Of a stretch of 64,000 bases of DNA, positions 1-9,800 are shown piece after piece (the stretch's first letter is position 1; each line of letters begins with the position of its first letter). Position numbers and translations under genes: made by a program. The notes beneath the pieces are model-generated. The model was not told where the DNA came from, did no database searches, and saw only the letters and a program-made list of their open reading frames with translations. Source of the DNA: Acinetobacter haemolyticus CIP 64.3 = MTCC 9819 (GTDB taxonomy: Bacteria > Pseudomonadota > Gammaproteobacteria > Pseudomonadales > Moraxellaceae); assembly GCF_000369065.1 (NCBI RefSeq), contig NZ_KB849802.1:203263-267262 (forward strand), written 5' to 3'.

Positions 1-95
1 TCCATGCACTTAAACGTACAGGTGGTAAAAAAGGCGTTGCAGCGCTGTGTATTGGTGGTGGTGAAGCAACCGCAGTTGCTGTTGAATTGATTTAA
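1..95 (+). CDS. Thiolase (acetyl-CoA acyltransferase), C-terminal fragment
   Basis: An open frame enters from the left edge and stops at 93-95. It encodes about 30 residues containing the C-terminal thiolase signature C-I-G-G-G, in which the cysteine is the second catalytic cysteine of the family. The upstream part lies outside the window, so the subtype (biosynthetic or degradative) cannot be told. A strong hairpin terminator follows directly. The complete thiolase at 17405 has an equivalent C-V-G-G-G-M-G end. Confidence 0.85.
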   Translation, partial: HALKRTGGKKGVAALCIGGGEATAVAVELI

Positions 96-112
96 ACCTC
101 AAATCTACAGCT

Positions 113-143
113 AAGAATCCTGCTTTTTGCAGGATTCTTTTTT
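113..143 (+). terminator. Rho-independent terminator after the thiolase
   Basis: An 11-bp perfect stem (113-123 with 129-139) around a T5 loop is followed by a T-run. Confidence 0.85.
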
Positions 144-222
144 AGAATTACAAAAAATAATGCACCATTCGTTAAAAATATCGATAATTTATATTGTGTA
201 AAAAAAGAACAAGGACCTTCTC

Positions 223-672
223 ATGCAATTAAATCATTATTTAAATTTTCAAGGACAAGCTGAACAAGCATTCAACTTTTACAAATCTGTATTTGGTGGT
301 GAGTTTTCAATGTTAAGTCGTTATGGAGACTTACCTCCAGAAGAAGGCGTAACATTTACAGAAGCGGAGAACAATTATGTGCTTCACGTTTCTTTGCCAA
401 TTAATGAATCTACAATACTCATGGCATCGGATGTGAATGATCAATTTTGCGCTCCAAATAGTGTGTTTACCCAAGGCAACAATCATTATATTTCGATTAA
501 TTTAGATGCAAGTGAAATAGATGAAGCCAAACGTTTATTTGATGCGCTTTCACACAATGGGCAAATAGAGATGCCATTAGAACAAACATTTTGGGGTGCG
601 CTGTACGGGGCATTTACCGATCAGTTTGGTATTAAATGGATGATCAACTGCCAACTTGCACCAGAAGCATAA
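223..672 (+). CDS. VOC family protein, PhnB/YjdN-like
   Basis: 149 residues, the usual size for PhnB/YjdN-like members of the vicinal oxygen chelate (glyoxalase/bleomycin resistance) superfamily. The N-terminus reads N-H-Y-L-N-F-Q-G-Q-A-E-Q-A-F-N-F-Y, followed by F-G-G-E, which is the typical first beta-alpha unit of this group. The C-terminal half ends with W-G-A-L-Y-G-A-F-T-D-Q-F-G-I-K-W, the family's closing motif. Members are cytoplasmic dimers, and most have no proven substrate. The ATG is preceded by an AAGGA Shine-Dalgarno. The gene stands alone between two terminators. No specific reaction should be assigned. Confidence 0.85.
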   Translation: MQLNHYLNFQGQAEQAFNFYKSVFGGEFSMLSRYGDLPPEEGVTFTEAENNYVLHVSLPINESTILMASDVNDQFCAPNSVFTQGNNHYISINLDASEIDEAKRLFDALSHNGQIEMPLEQTFWGALYGAFTDQFGIKWMINCQLAPEA

Positions 673-705
673 AAAAGCTGAACATTTAAATGTTCAGCTT
701 TTTTT
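673..705. terminator. Bidirectional terminator
   Basis: A long near-perfect palindrome with A-run and T-run flanks begins right at the VOC stop codon. It can end both the VOC transcript (+) and the cysI-DUF934 transcript (-). Confidence 0.85.
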
Positions 706-715
706 CAGACAGGAC

Positions 716-1201
716 TTAAGCCCCTGTCTGATAACTTGCTTGTGGTACAGCAGTAGAAGCCTGATAAGGATTGGTAAAATCTTGAAGCCCTGCCGCAGCT
801 TCATGGATATCTTTCCCTTCTTTCACCACAAAAGTATCAAAGCCAGAACGTTTTAAATAATTTAAAACATCTTTGAAGATATCACCCACGGCACGTAATT
901 CACCTTGATAACCTTGGCGACGTAACAGCGCAGCAAATGAATACCCACGACCATCATTAAATCCAGCAAACTCAATGAAAATCGCATCCAAGTCATTTAA
1001 TGGAAACGCATGCGTTTCAGGTGAATCATTCACAGTGATATACAGCGCTTTTTTACCTTGTATATTTGCTAATTGATCTAATTGAGCAGTTGTAACAACA
1101 ACATCACCGTGTGGAATCACACCATCTTCAGCAATGACTTGATAGGTATTATCAGCAATTGTACCGTCTTTAAAAAGCACTTGTAGCGAAGTATTAAGCA
1201 T
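716..1201 (-). CDS. DUF934 family protein (CysI-associated)
   Basis: 161 residues from the ATG at 1201. This start is chosen over an in-frame one 60 bases upstream because a strong AAGGAG sits just before it and it overlaps the cysI stop by only 8 bp, which suggests translational coupling. The sequence is of the DUF934 (COG3749) type, including F-A-G-F-N-D-G-R-G-Y-S-F-A-A-L-L-R and a later G-F-D-T-F-V-V. The family is regularly encoded next to assimilatory siroheme sulfite reductases and is thought to help that reaction, but no activity is established. It is cytoplasmic, with no signal peptide. Confidence 0.85.
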   Translation of the reverse strand: MLNTSLQVLFKDGTIADNTYQVIAEDGVIPHGDVVVTTAQLDQLANIQGKKALYITVNDSPETHAFPLNDLDAIFIEFAGFNDGRGYSFAALLRRQGYQGELRAVGDIFKDVLNYLKRSGFDTFVVKEGKDIHEAAAGLQDFTNPYQASTAVPQASYQTGA

Positions 1202-2837
1202 AAGCTCGCTCCTTAAATGGTTGAATACCAACACGGCGATATGTGTCAATGAAACGCTCACCTTCTGTACGTAGATCGAGGTAAGTATTCAAAATTTCTT
1301 CAATAACATCGGGCACTGCGTCCGCCGCAAAAGATGGTCCTAAAATGTCACCAATTGAAGCGTCATGATCTGCATTACCGCCCAATGTGATTTGATAGAA
1401 CTCAGCACCTTTTTTATCTACACCGAGAATACCAATATTTCCGACATGGTGATGACCACATGCATTCATACAACCCGAGATATTTAAATCTAGCTCACCT
1501 AAGTTATAGATGGTATCCAAGTCCTCAAAACGACGTGTGATCGCCTCTGAAATTGGAATAGATTTGGCATTTGCCAATGAGCAGAAATCTCCGCCAGGAC
1601 AGCAAATAATATCCGTGATAAAACCGATATGTGCACGAGCCATATCGTTTTGTTCAAGTGTTTGCCACAACTCAAACAAATCTTTTTGAGGCACATCCAC
1701 TAACGAAATATTCTGTTCGTGTGTGGTGCGGAATTCGCCAAAGGTATATTTATCAGCTAAGTCTGCAATTAAGTTCATTTCCTCTGACGTCATATCGCCC
1801 GGTGCAATACCCGCACGCTTCAAGGAAATCGTCACGATACGATAGCCCTTGACTTTATGTGCATTGGTATTGACATTGAACCATTGCTTAAATTTAGGAT
1901 ATTCAGCAAATAATGCCGTAAAATCTTGATCTTCTAAATCTTGATAATCAAATGGGGTAAATTCTTCATCTAACTTTTTCAAGATTTCAGGCTGAATCTT
2001 CAAAGCTTCACGTGTGTGTTCAAATTCAGCTTCAACCTTTTGTGCGAATACTTCAGGCGTTAATGCTTTTACGAGAATTTTAATACGTGCTTTATATTTG
2101 TTATCACGGCGACCATGCAAATTATAAACACGCAAAGTCGCTTCAAGATAAGCAATTAAATCTTCACGCGGTAAGAAATCACGAATGACACTACCAATGA
2201 TTGGGGTACGACCCAAGCCCCCACCAGCCATGATTTTATAGCCTATTTCACCCGCCTCGTTACGCACGATATACACGCCAATATCATGGAATGCTGTAGC
2301 GGCACGGTCTGTTTCAGCCAGTGCAGAAACTGCAATTTTGAATTTACGTGGTAAGAATGCAAATTCTGGATGGAATGTACTCCATTGACGAATCAATTCG
2401 CATGTTGGACGTGGATCAGCAATCTCACCCGCAACAACGCCAGCAAACTGATCTGTTGTCGTATTACGAATACAGTTACCAGATGTTTGAACTGCGTGCA
2501 TTTGAACTGTTGCCAATTCCTCAAGAATATCTGGCACATCTTCCAACGCAGGCCAATTCAACTGGATGTTTTGACGAGTCGATACGTGTGCATATCCACG
2601 ATCATACTCAGTCGCAATCTCAGCAATTTTTCGAAGTTGTTTTGTATTCATCAAGCCATACGGCACGGCAATACGCAACATAGGTGCGTAACGTTGCACA
2701 TATAAACCATTTTGCAAACGTAAAGGACGGTACTCGTCTTCAGTCAATTTTCCCGCTAAATAGCGTTCTGTTTGATCACGGAACTGAGCAACACGTTGAT
2801 TAATCAGTTGTTGATCGAAATCAGTATATAAATACAT
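1194..2837 (-). CDS. cysI: Siroheme-dependent sulfite (or nitrite) reductase, hemoprotein subunit
   Basis: 547 residues, typical of CysI-like single-chain siroheme/[4Fe-4S] reductases, which reduce sulfite to sulfide for cysteine synthesis. The duplicated ferredoxin-like/siroheme fold is seen in motifs such as the Y-A-H-V-S-T-R-Q-N stretch near residue 82 and G-E-F-R-T-T-H-E-Q-N near 367. The cluster ligands are C413-x5-C419 and C456-x3-C460 within C-C-P-G-G-D-F-C and N-I-S-G-C-M-N-A-C-G. The C-terminal end overlaps the DUF934 gene. Ferredoxin-type sulfite and nitrite reductases are close relatives; the DUF934 partner favours sulfite. The region upstream holds an interrupted inverted repeat that could be an operator. 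Confidence 0.88.
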   Translation of the reverse strand: MYLYTDFDQQLINQRVAQFRDQTERYLAGKLTEDEYRPLRLQNGLYVQRYAPMLRIAVPYGLMNTKQLRKIAEIATEYDRGYAHVSTRQNIQLNWPALEDVPDILEELATVQMHAVQTSGNCIRNTTTDQFAGVVAGEIADPRPTCELIRQWSTFHPEFAFLPRKFKIAVSALAETDRAATAFHDIGVYIVRNEAGEIGYKIMAGGGLGRTPIIGSVIRDFLPREDLIAYLEATLRVYNLHGRRDNKYKARIKILVKALTPEVFAQKVEAEFEHTREALKIQPEILKKLDEEFTPFDYQDLEDQDFTALFAEYPKFKQWFNVNTNAHKVKGYRIVTISLKRAGIAPGDMTSEEMNLIADLADKYTFGEFRTTHEQNISLVDVPQKDLFELWQTLEQNDMARAHIGFITDIICCPGGDFCSLANAKSIPISEAITRRFEDLDTIYNLGELDLNISGCMNACGHHHVGNIGILGVDKKGAEFYQITLGGNADHDASIGDILGPSFAADAVPDVIEEILNTYLDLRTEGERFIDTYRRVGIQPFKERAYA

Positions 2838-2893
2838 GGCGTACGGCTAGTAAATTCATGATAAAGGCAGTTAGCATAGCGAGCTTTTTATCA

Positions 2894-2937
2894 TCAATAA
2901 AATGCTTTTTTTGCATATTTAATAACGGTTTTATTGA
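2894..2937. promoter_or_regulatory. Interrupted inverted repeat upstream of cysI (possible operator)
   Basis: Arms TCAATAAAA (2894-2902) and TTTTATTGA (2929-2937) are perfect reverse complements about 57 bp upstream of the cysI start. Inside them ATGC and GCAT form a second symmetric pair. The function is inferred only from position and symmetry. The rest of the gap (2838-3142) is AT-rich and holds only this and a likely terminator. Confidence 0.35.
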
Positions 2938-2973
2938 TAAGCTTGATGGGGCTCAGTAACAGATGACATCAAT

Positions 2974-3005
2974 AAAAAAGAGAACTTTAAAATTGTATCG
3001 TTCTC
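2974..3005 (-). terminator. Probable terminator of the T6SS island transcript
   Basis: Read on the minus strand, a GAGAAC/GTTCTC stem is followed by T6. It lies about 140 bp past the lipoprotein gene stop. The stem is short and the loop long, so this call is moderate. Confidence 0.45.
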
Positions 3006-3142
3006 CTCTCTACCTAACCAAAAATATCAATACTTATTGATAATACGCTTATCTAACAACTTTATACGAAGTCACTAGATAATAGTTTAAAAGACGATCT
3101 GTTAGTTCTTCTTCTCTCCAAAAAAGATTTAGGTGGAAACTT

Positions 3143-3850
3143 TCACTTAAGAAGTTTTTCATTCATCTGCTTTTTGCAACTTACTTCAACAAAATTCATT
3201 GTCTCCGAATCCAGTTCATATTGTTTTTCTTCAAAATAATTTCCATCAAGATCAATTTTATTTGTACAAATCTTCCGAGTGCTTAATGAAAAATCATCTT
3301 GGATTACAAAATCTTGTTTACACTCTCCATGATATGGAACATCTAAAATATTTCTAAAGTCAATCTCCTCCATTTCGGAATCATAGCCAATTGATTCTGA
3401 AAAATTAAATCGATGAGTACCTACATAGTACCCCCTATCGATACTCTTATGCATTCCATCTTCTATATACACCTTAAGTAAGGTCATCGTTTGTGCCAAG
3501 CCATCCCCTTCCATATCCATATTTTGTAACAACAACATATATACATAATGTTGGCTAACAGGAAAATAACCTATAACCCTTGCAAAAGAATGTGACTTTG
3601 GAGCTAAATGTTCGTTATTATCAATAAAAAATTTTAAATTATCTAAATCATACCAACCGTTCTTAAGCTTAGATAAGCTTGAGAAGTCCTGACTTGAAAT
3701 TGGTAATTTTAAACAAGGTATATTTTCGAGATCTTTTTTATCTTCAGAAAAATTTATTTTACATACATCTTTCGTTTGATTAAATACTTCACTTCCACTA
3801 CAACCATGTATAAAAACAAAGCTAACCATCACCAAAATAAATTTTAACAT
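3143..3850 (-). CDS. Unknown lipoprotein, last gene of the T6SS island; possible immunity protein
   Basis: 235 residues. A short hydrophobic leader ends in I-H-G-C, a lipobox with Cys17 as the probable lipidated residue, so the mature protein should sit in the periplasm on a membrane. I recognise no domain. The body is acidic and rich in aromatic residues, with several further cysteines that could form disulfides. The start lies 1 bp from the effector stop and a GAGG Shine-Dalgarno lies inside the end of the effector gene, so the two are co-translated. Base composition is noticeably AT-richer than in the housekeeping genes. Position and localisation fit an immunity or accessory factor for the effector; this is inference. 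Confidence 0.7.
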   Translation of the reverse strand: MLKFILVMVSFVFIHGCSGSEVFNQTKDVCKINFSEDKKDLENIPCLKLPISSQDFSSLSKLKNGWYDLDNLKFFIDNNEHLAPKSHSFARVIGYFPVSQHYVYMLLLQNMDMEGDGLAQTMTLLKVYIEDGMHKSIDRGYYVGTHRFNFSESIGYDSEMEEIDFRNILDVPYHGECKQDFVIQDDFSLSTRKICTNKIDLDGNYFEEKQYELDSETMNFVEVSCKKQMNEKLLK

Positions 3851-3851
3851 T

Positions 3852-6311
3852 TCATATATCCTCTATTTTTGGAGAAAAGCCCTGTAAATGAACATGATGA
3901 TGATGATTTATAACAGAACTCGAATATGGAAGCATTTGACCATTTTTAATAGAAACAGGTCTTGATAAAAATTGTTTATATCCAAACCTATGTAGCGTTT
4001 CAATGAATCTAACATTAGTATCCCAATCAAAATTATTATACGTGGTATGCACTGTTGCAACCATATGGCTATTATTTGTCCCCAAATATCTAAAATCACC
4101 GTTAATACCATTAATATGAGTTTTACTCTCTACACCTGAGCTACCATCTTTTGTACTAAATCCTGAACCATGATATTCACCATATCCTATACTACACATT
4201 GCACCTAGTATACTTGCTAGAGATAACCCACTTAAATAATATCTACCCTCATTACTAACTATAACCCAAGAGTAACCAATATTATTTTTACGATATGAAC
4301 TATGTAATCTCTGATCAATCAGATATGTCTTACCTGCTATTACCCTATTACCTGTCAATTTACCATTTTTATAAACCAACTCATATTTCTTACCGACAAT
4401 AAATCTGGACTTACCCAAATTATGAGCATTGCCTTGCTGATCATAATAAATAAACTCTGCATATCCTGTAGCAGCTTTATTCTCTCTTTTAATTTTTCCA
4501 TTATGATAAATATGATAACGAGTTGTATCACTGGTTACAGGTGCTTGACGACTCACTATGGTGATTGGTCGACCGCCATTCTGAGTATAGCCATTATTTT
4601 GTCGTGCTTGATTATTTTTATCAGCTTCAGTTTTAGCTTTTTTTCTTTCCTCCTCAGCTTCTTTTTCTTTCTTCTCAGCAGCTTCTTTTTGCTGTTGTTG
4701 TAATTTCGCTGTTTCTGCTTCTTGTTGTCGTTTCCGTTGCTCGTCCGCTGTTTCATTTAGTTTTGATGCTTTTACTGCACTTGCATTCACAATAAAGCCT
4801 TTGATTGCAGCAGATTTTTCAACACGACTTAATACCAAACTTTTACCTTTGACTCCAAAGCCAAAAACAAAGCCTGTGAGCATTTTTACAGTAATAATTC
4901 CTGATGCATTTGTTCTTTTCGGAATCTCCCGTCCTCTATAAAAAATACTAAACAATGTATTTGCTACACGTTGACCGTTTTGAGTGACTCTTATGCTAAA
5001 GCTATGTACAGGTAACCTTACTTTTAAGGTTTGATTATTGAGTGCTGCATCCACTTTGAAATGATGAATCACTTGTTTATGACCATCTCCTTCCACTGAT
5101 AGTTCAATATCTTGCCCTTCTTCAGCAATTACTCCTTTTCTAGTCCCCGTACCATCCGCAGTATGTTTTTTTATATTCCCCTTATATGTCAGAAAAAAGG
5201 TCATATTAGGAATAGGACGACCAGAATCTCCTTCCACAATCTGAATATTAAATGGGATATCTCTTAATATTCTAGAATGCTCAACTGGTGTGGATGGCAT
5301 TGTTTGAGATTGTTCACTTCTCAATTCTTGAGGAGTTTTGTTCGTTTGTGGTTTTGGTTGAGGTGTACTTTCTGTTTCTAAAGTTGCAGCGTAACTAGAA
5401 ATTGGAAAGTCGCTTAAAGTTGCTCTCTGCTTTTCATTGGCTTTCTGTACAATACTATTCGACTCTTTTCCATCTGCTAAAATTTTTATTTCAGTATTTG
5501 GATGGCGCACAATCACTGGGAGATTTCCCTGCTCATCACTCTTTAACTTAACTCTTGTTTCACCAGATACATATTTTCCATCATATCGAGAAACAACAAT
5601 AACCTCTTTATTTGCTAAAGCATTTTTTTCAGCATCCGTCAAACCAATATAAATTTTTCTTTGGCAGCAATTTTCCAAATCAAAATGGTTAAACATCTCG
5701 ATATATTTACTGATATGTGTGCCATTTCCATCTATTTGCTTTGATCCTTGAAACTTAGGAATTCCTAAAAAAGCTCCGAGCCCTCCGATACCAACTAAAT
5801 GCATACCAGCTATAGCACCAGATTCTGTTACCTCAACGCCTTGTATTGTTTTCCCAAAATACTCATTGAGATTATTATTCCGAATTTGCCGACATAAGTG
5901 GCTAATCCACTCTTTAATTATTTCATATTGAATAGCTGGATTATTCAAAAAGTCTGACTTTGAATTTATTCCTCTTTTACCAGACCACCTACCAACCCAG
6001 TTGTGAGAGTCAAATTGACTCTGCCATCTTTTACTTAATTCTGAATTTTTATCAACACCTGCAAGATCTTTATACGATATTCCATAATCCCCTAGATAGT
6101 ATCCTAAGTCATACAGCGCTTCTTCTCCCCACTGGAATAACCCCATATACCCTGAACCATTTATATTTTTTGCAGCAATTATATTATCAGTATGATTTAA
6201 AGGAAGAGATAAATTGGAAGAAGATTCTTTAAAACTTACTGCTTCAATAAACCCTGCCAAATCAGTTTCAAATGTTTTTGTTGCATATTTGAATTTTATT
6301 GTTTTTTTCAT
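3852..6311 (-). CDS. T6SS peptidoglycan-degrading effector: lytic-transglycosylase-like plus M15/MepA-like endopeptidase (Tse4-like)
   Basis: 819 residues with no signal peptide, as expected for T6SS cargo. Residues 15-210 resemble a lysozyme/lytic transglycosylase fold: K-E-S at 28-30 gives a candidate catalytic Glu29, and G-Y-M-G-L-F-Q (54-60) matches the G-L-M-Q-type motif. Residues 230-500 contain repeated beta-rich segments. Residues 520-570 are a charged Q/E/K coiled coil. The C-terminus has H732-x2-G-x3-D739 and H806-V-H808, the zinc-ligand pattern of M15/MepA D,D- or L,D-endopeptidases. Acinetobacter baumannii Tse4 is known as a bifunctional transglycosylase and endopeptidase, and this protein looks like the same class; exact orthology is not proven here. 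It overlaps the upstream gene by 4 bp (ATGA) and belongs to the vgrG operon. Confidence 0.72.
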   Translation of the reverse strand: MKKTIKFKYATKTFETDLAGFIEAVSFKESSSNLSLPLNHTDNIIAAKNINGSGYMGLFQWGEEALYDLGYYLGDYGISYKDLAGVDKNSELSKRWQSQFDSHNWVGRWSGKRGINSKSDFLNNPAIQYEIIKEWISHLCRQIRNNNLNEYFGKTIQGVEVTESGAIAGMHLVGIGGLGAFLGIPKFQGSKQIDGNGTHISKYIEMFNHFDLENCCQRKIYIGLTDAEKNALANKEVIVVSRYDGKYVSGETRVKLKSDEQGNLPVIVRHPNTEIKILADGKESNSIVQKANEKQRATLSDFPISSYAATLETESTPQPKPQTNKTPQELRSEQSQTMPSTPVEHSRILRDIPFNIQIVEGDSGRPIPNMTFFLTYKGNIKKHTADGTGTRKGVIAEEGQDIELSVEGDGHKQVIHHFKVDAALNNQTLKVRLPVHSFSIRVTQNGQRVANTLFSIFYRGREIPKRTNASGIITVKMLTGFVFGFGVKGKSLVLSRVEKSAAIKGFIVNASAVKASKLNETADEQRKRQQEAETAKLQQQQKEAAEKKEKEAEEERKKAKTEADKNNQARQNNGYTQNGGRPITIVSRQAPVTSDTTRYHIYHNGKIKRENKAATGYAEFIYYDQQGNAHNLGKSRFIVGKKYELVYKNGKLTGNRVIAGKTYLIDQRLHSSYRKNNIGYSWVIVSNEGRYYLSGLSLASILGAMCSIGYGEYHGSGFSTKDGSSGVESKTHINGINGDFRYLGTNNSHMVATVHTTYNNFDWDTNVRFIETLHRFGYKQFLSRPVSIKNGQMLPYSSSVINHHHHVHLQGFSPKIEDI

Positions 6312-6844
6312 TTGTAATTCTCATGATTCCAATCATTAATACGATAAATCTCCATACTTACCGATGTATTTTTCTTTAAATAACTATTGAGAGCATGCCT
6401 GGATTTCTCATTTTTTCCTATACTTGCACAACTTAAAACAACACCTGGACTAGTTCCTTCCTCCAATGGAGCAACTATTTTTCTAAAGTAAGAAAAAGCA
6501 TTTTTATTATCATATGCAATCCATATCTCATCTCTATCTTCCTTATAATATGCTCGATAAATATTATACTTTTTACTACCATACAAGACTTGTTTACAGT
6601 TACCGGTAGACATCCATTGACCATTTTTCCGTTTTAAATTTAATTGATCCAGTAATTTTAGGCGATTCTGAGTAGCACTATTCTGGCCAAACTCCCAAAC
6701 ATGTTCACACTCAACGTCTCCTAAAACCTGAATTTCCTCAACAGGCTCATTCCAATATTTCAAACATTGTTTAGCACTCTCGGCATATAAGCTCACACTT
6801 TGGAATAAAACCAGTGAACCTATCAATACTTGCGCTATTCTCAT
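6308..6844 (-). CDS. Small exported protein between vgrG and the effector; candidate immunity protein
   Basis: 178 residues. Residues 1-22 form a clear Sec signal peptide (R near the start, hydrophobic core, then L-Y-A before E), so the protein is periplasmic. The mature part has four cysteines that could form disulfides and no domain I recognise. It starts 3 bp after the vgrG stop, using a GGGGAA Shine-Dalgarno inside the vgrG end, and its TGA overlaps the effector ATG. Peptidoglycan-targeting T6SS effectors need periplasmic immunity, so this or the lipoprotein at 3143 could be the antidote. Alternatively one is an adaptor or accessory protein. Confidence 0.68.
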   Translation of the reverse strand: MRIAQVLIGSLVLFQSVSLYAESAKQCLKYWNEPVEEIQVLGDVECEHVWEFGQNSATQNRLKLLDQLNLKRKNGQWMSTGNCKQVLYGSKKYNIYRAYYKEDRDEIWIAYDNKNAFSYFRKIVAPLEEGTSPGVVLSCASIGKNEKSRHALNSYLKKNTSVSMEIYRINDWNHENYK

Positions 6845-6847
6845 TTC

Positions 6848-9800
6848 TTATTCCCCACATCCAAAATGCTTAAAATCATGTTCTAAATCTGACTCATCCG
6901 TTATCTCTACTTGAGAGTATTCAGAATCGTCATGGTGGTGCTCATCACCGCCACAACATGCTTCTTCCGAAGACCCACCATCAGTTCTAGTTTCCTCCAC
7001 TAACAAAAGCTTATCGGCACTTTCTTTATTTTTTCCTAACAGAACAACTTCAATTTGATCTGGGTTATCACTAAAAACTCGCTCAGTCCTTGCGTCTTCA
7101 TCCAAAACACCAACATATTCAGTTTTTTTGGCTCGATTAATTACTTTGTACAGAAAACCCTCTTGTAATAATTCAGGTGACACCAAACCACTAAAATCAA
7201 AACGTCGACTGTAAACACCATTCTTCGGTAAGCTCGGTAACTCTGCATTGACGGTTGCACCACTTTCAAATACATGCTGCCCTGCTTTCACTTTAAAGTA
7301 TCCACCCGTATTTATAAAAACCCCTTCTTTATTTATCTTGAGTTGTGAACCACCAGCTTTTAGGTCAATCTCAACAGGACTAGTGATCTCTATTTTTTCT
7401 TCGGTCGATATAATCTTTATGACACGACGGGCAATTGCTTCGATCATGTCATCTTGTGCTTGTAATTCAACTTTTCCTTTTGCAGCAAAGGCTTTAAGTC
7501 CTTTCGTGGCAGCAAATAAACTCACTTTATCTTGCGCATGACCAATAATATTTTTCTGAGCACTCAAATTAATCGAACCGCTAGCACTTTCCGCGATGTC
7601 TTGTGAGGCTTGAAGAATAATATTTTCAGGTGTGGTCAATGCAATCCCATTCGGTGATGCTAGGAGCATTAAAGCTTGTCGAAATATTTTTCCTTGTTCT
7701 TGTTGTTTGGCATCACTGCTACTTTCTAAGTTTTGTGTATATCCTTCCATGAAACCTTGTAAGGAATTCAGCGCTTGTAAGGGACTGACATTGAGTTGAT
7801 TACCTTTTTTGAAAGTGCCACAGGTACTCATCAAATCAAAATCTTTGATATCTACGTTTGCCAGCACTTGTCCAACTTCTTGAAGGCTCTCAAATGGATT
7901 CTGTTTAATTTTATCTTTTAAACTTGCCAGTTGCCCTTTAACAATATCTGCCCCGTGTGCTTCAACATTTTCGATGAAATCTTTTAAGTTATTGATTGCA
8001 TCTTTGCTATCGGCAAAGAATTGATTAAATTCATCAATAATTGTTTTTGTGTCTCCACCAAAGCCACTGATATCCTTAATAAAACCTCCACAGTCTTTCA
8101 AGGCATGTAATGGATCGTCTTTCAATTCATTCTTAAACAGATTTACGGTCTTATTCAGTGCTTGAGTTTTGCTATTAAGCTCTAACGACTGAATAAATTT
8201 AGGCAGTCGCTGGATGACATTTAATGCATCCGCTTGCTGTTTTTCAGCAATATGACTGAGCATTTTCATGCTTTCATAGCCTTGATTGAGTAAAGACTGC
8301 GCTTGTGCTGCTTCTAAGTGATCTGCAATCGCTTGCTCTTGCGCATAGGTACTGATCAGCATGCCTTTGCCTGCTCGGACAGCGCCCCAAGCATCCGTTC
8401 TCAACTCAAAACCTTCTCCACGTCCAGCACTATGTTCTTGGACTTTGGGATGACTTAAATGACCTAAATTTAATTGTGTTGCTGCATGACTACTTTGTAA
8501 TTGCGTGCTGATTTGTCCCGACGTATCGTCAAATCGTAGTTGGTTAAATCCTTGCCCACCAATCTCCTGACTACGAATACCACTCAGTCGTCTGGTATCA
8601 GGTAATTGTCCTTTAATATCAAAGCGGGTCGGTGAACGCTGTGCTTCATGGATACGCCCCATCACAAACGGACGATCAATATTACCGTCAAAGAAGTCAA
8701 TCACCACGATTTCACCGATTCGTGGTAGGAACCGTGCACCATAGCCCTCGCCCGCCCAAGGTGTCAGGACATCAATCCATGCAGAGTCGCTATCATTATT
8801 ATTAGAGCCAGCACCTCCATCATGCTGATGATCTTCACTCCTTGTGAACAGAAATCGGACTTTAATCCGCCCCCATTCATCGACATAAATGCTCTCACCT
8901 TCAGGTCCGACCACTCTTGCTCGTTGAGGATATGCAATCGGACGATGCCTGATCGGGTCATATTCAGGGACAATTGGAACATGGTAACGCTGTAAGGTAA
9001 GTTGGTTGGCTTGGCGTTCATTGTTGTTATTAAAATCTCTAACCTGCCATTGGCTATTTTGTAAGAGTTGTCTAACTTGTAAATTTAGCTCTTTGGGTAG
9101 ATTGTTATGATGATAAAAATGCTTTGCTGTAATTAAAAAATTTCGGTCTTGGGCAGTATGTAAATCAATCTCAGGATGTTCTCTCAGTTCAAACCAATAA
9201 CCGACATAGGCATCACGAACCGTTGTATGCGCAATAAAGTGTTTAGCGGCAGCATTATAGTATTGATTACGGTGCTCATTTAGACGTTCAATTTGTTGAC
9301 TACCTGATGCTGTGACACCATCATCACCTTTTAAATCCTGAATCCATGCAGGTGTAAAATGCCAAGCATCCTCCAATCCTAGACTGAGATTGTCATGATG
9401 TTCACTATGAGAATGTGTACTTTGAACGCTGCCCGCGCCATCTTCTTGATCCAATGCATCAGCTTGCCATCTTTGAATATGTACCGTTGTGGGTTGTAAT
9501 CTCCGTTGAGCAACCAAACTGGTCATACTGTCATATTGTTCTGCTGCACTGCTCCGATGATACCGAATGTTTCGACGTTCGAGTGCCTGATATTGTTGAT
9601 TATCATCAATCAGACGTAATTTTTGTGCTTGGATTGGCGCAGTATTGTGAGGAACAATATGCTGTGCTTCATCGATCAAACTATTTATAGATTCTGAAGC
9701 CAGTAATCTCTGAATAAAATCAGCGTCTAGCTCATTGTGTTGCATCGTAAAAGGACGTATATCATAGTCTTTACTTAGCCCACTCAGATCTAATGTCAAA

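Noticed and set aside
4556..4756. Lys/Asn-rich minus-strand frame inside the effector gene
   Set aside because: It is an alternative frame of the coiled-coil segment of the 819-residue effector, without start signals or domain.
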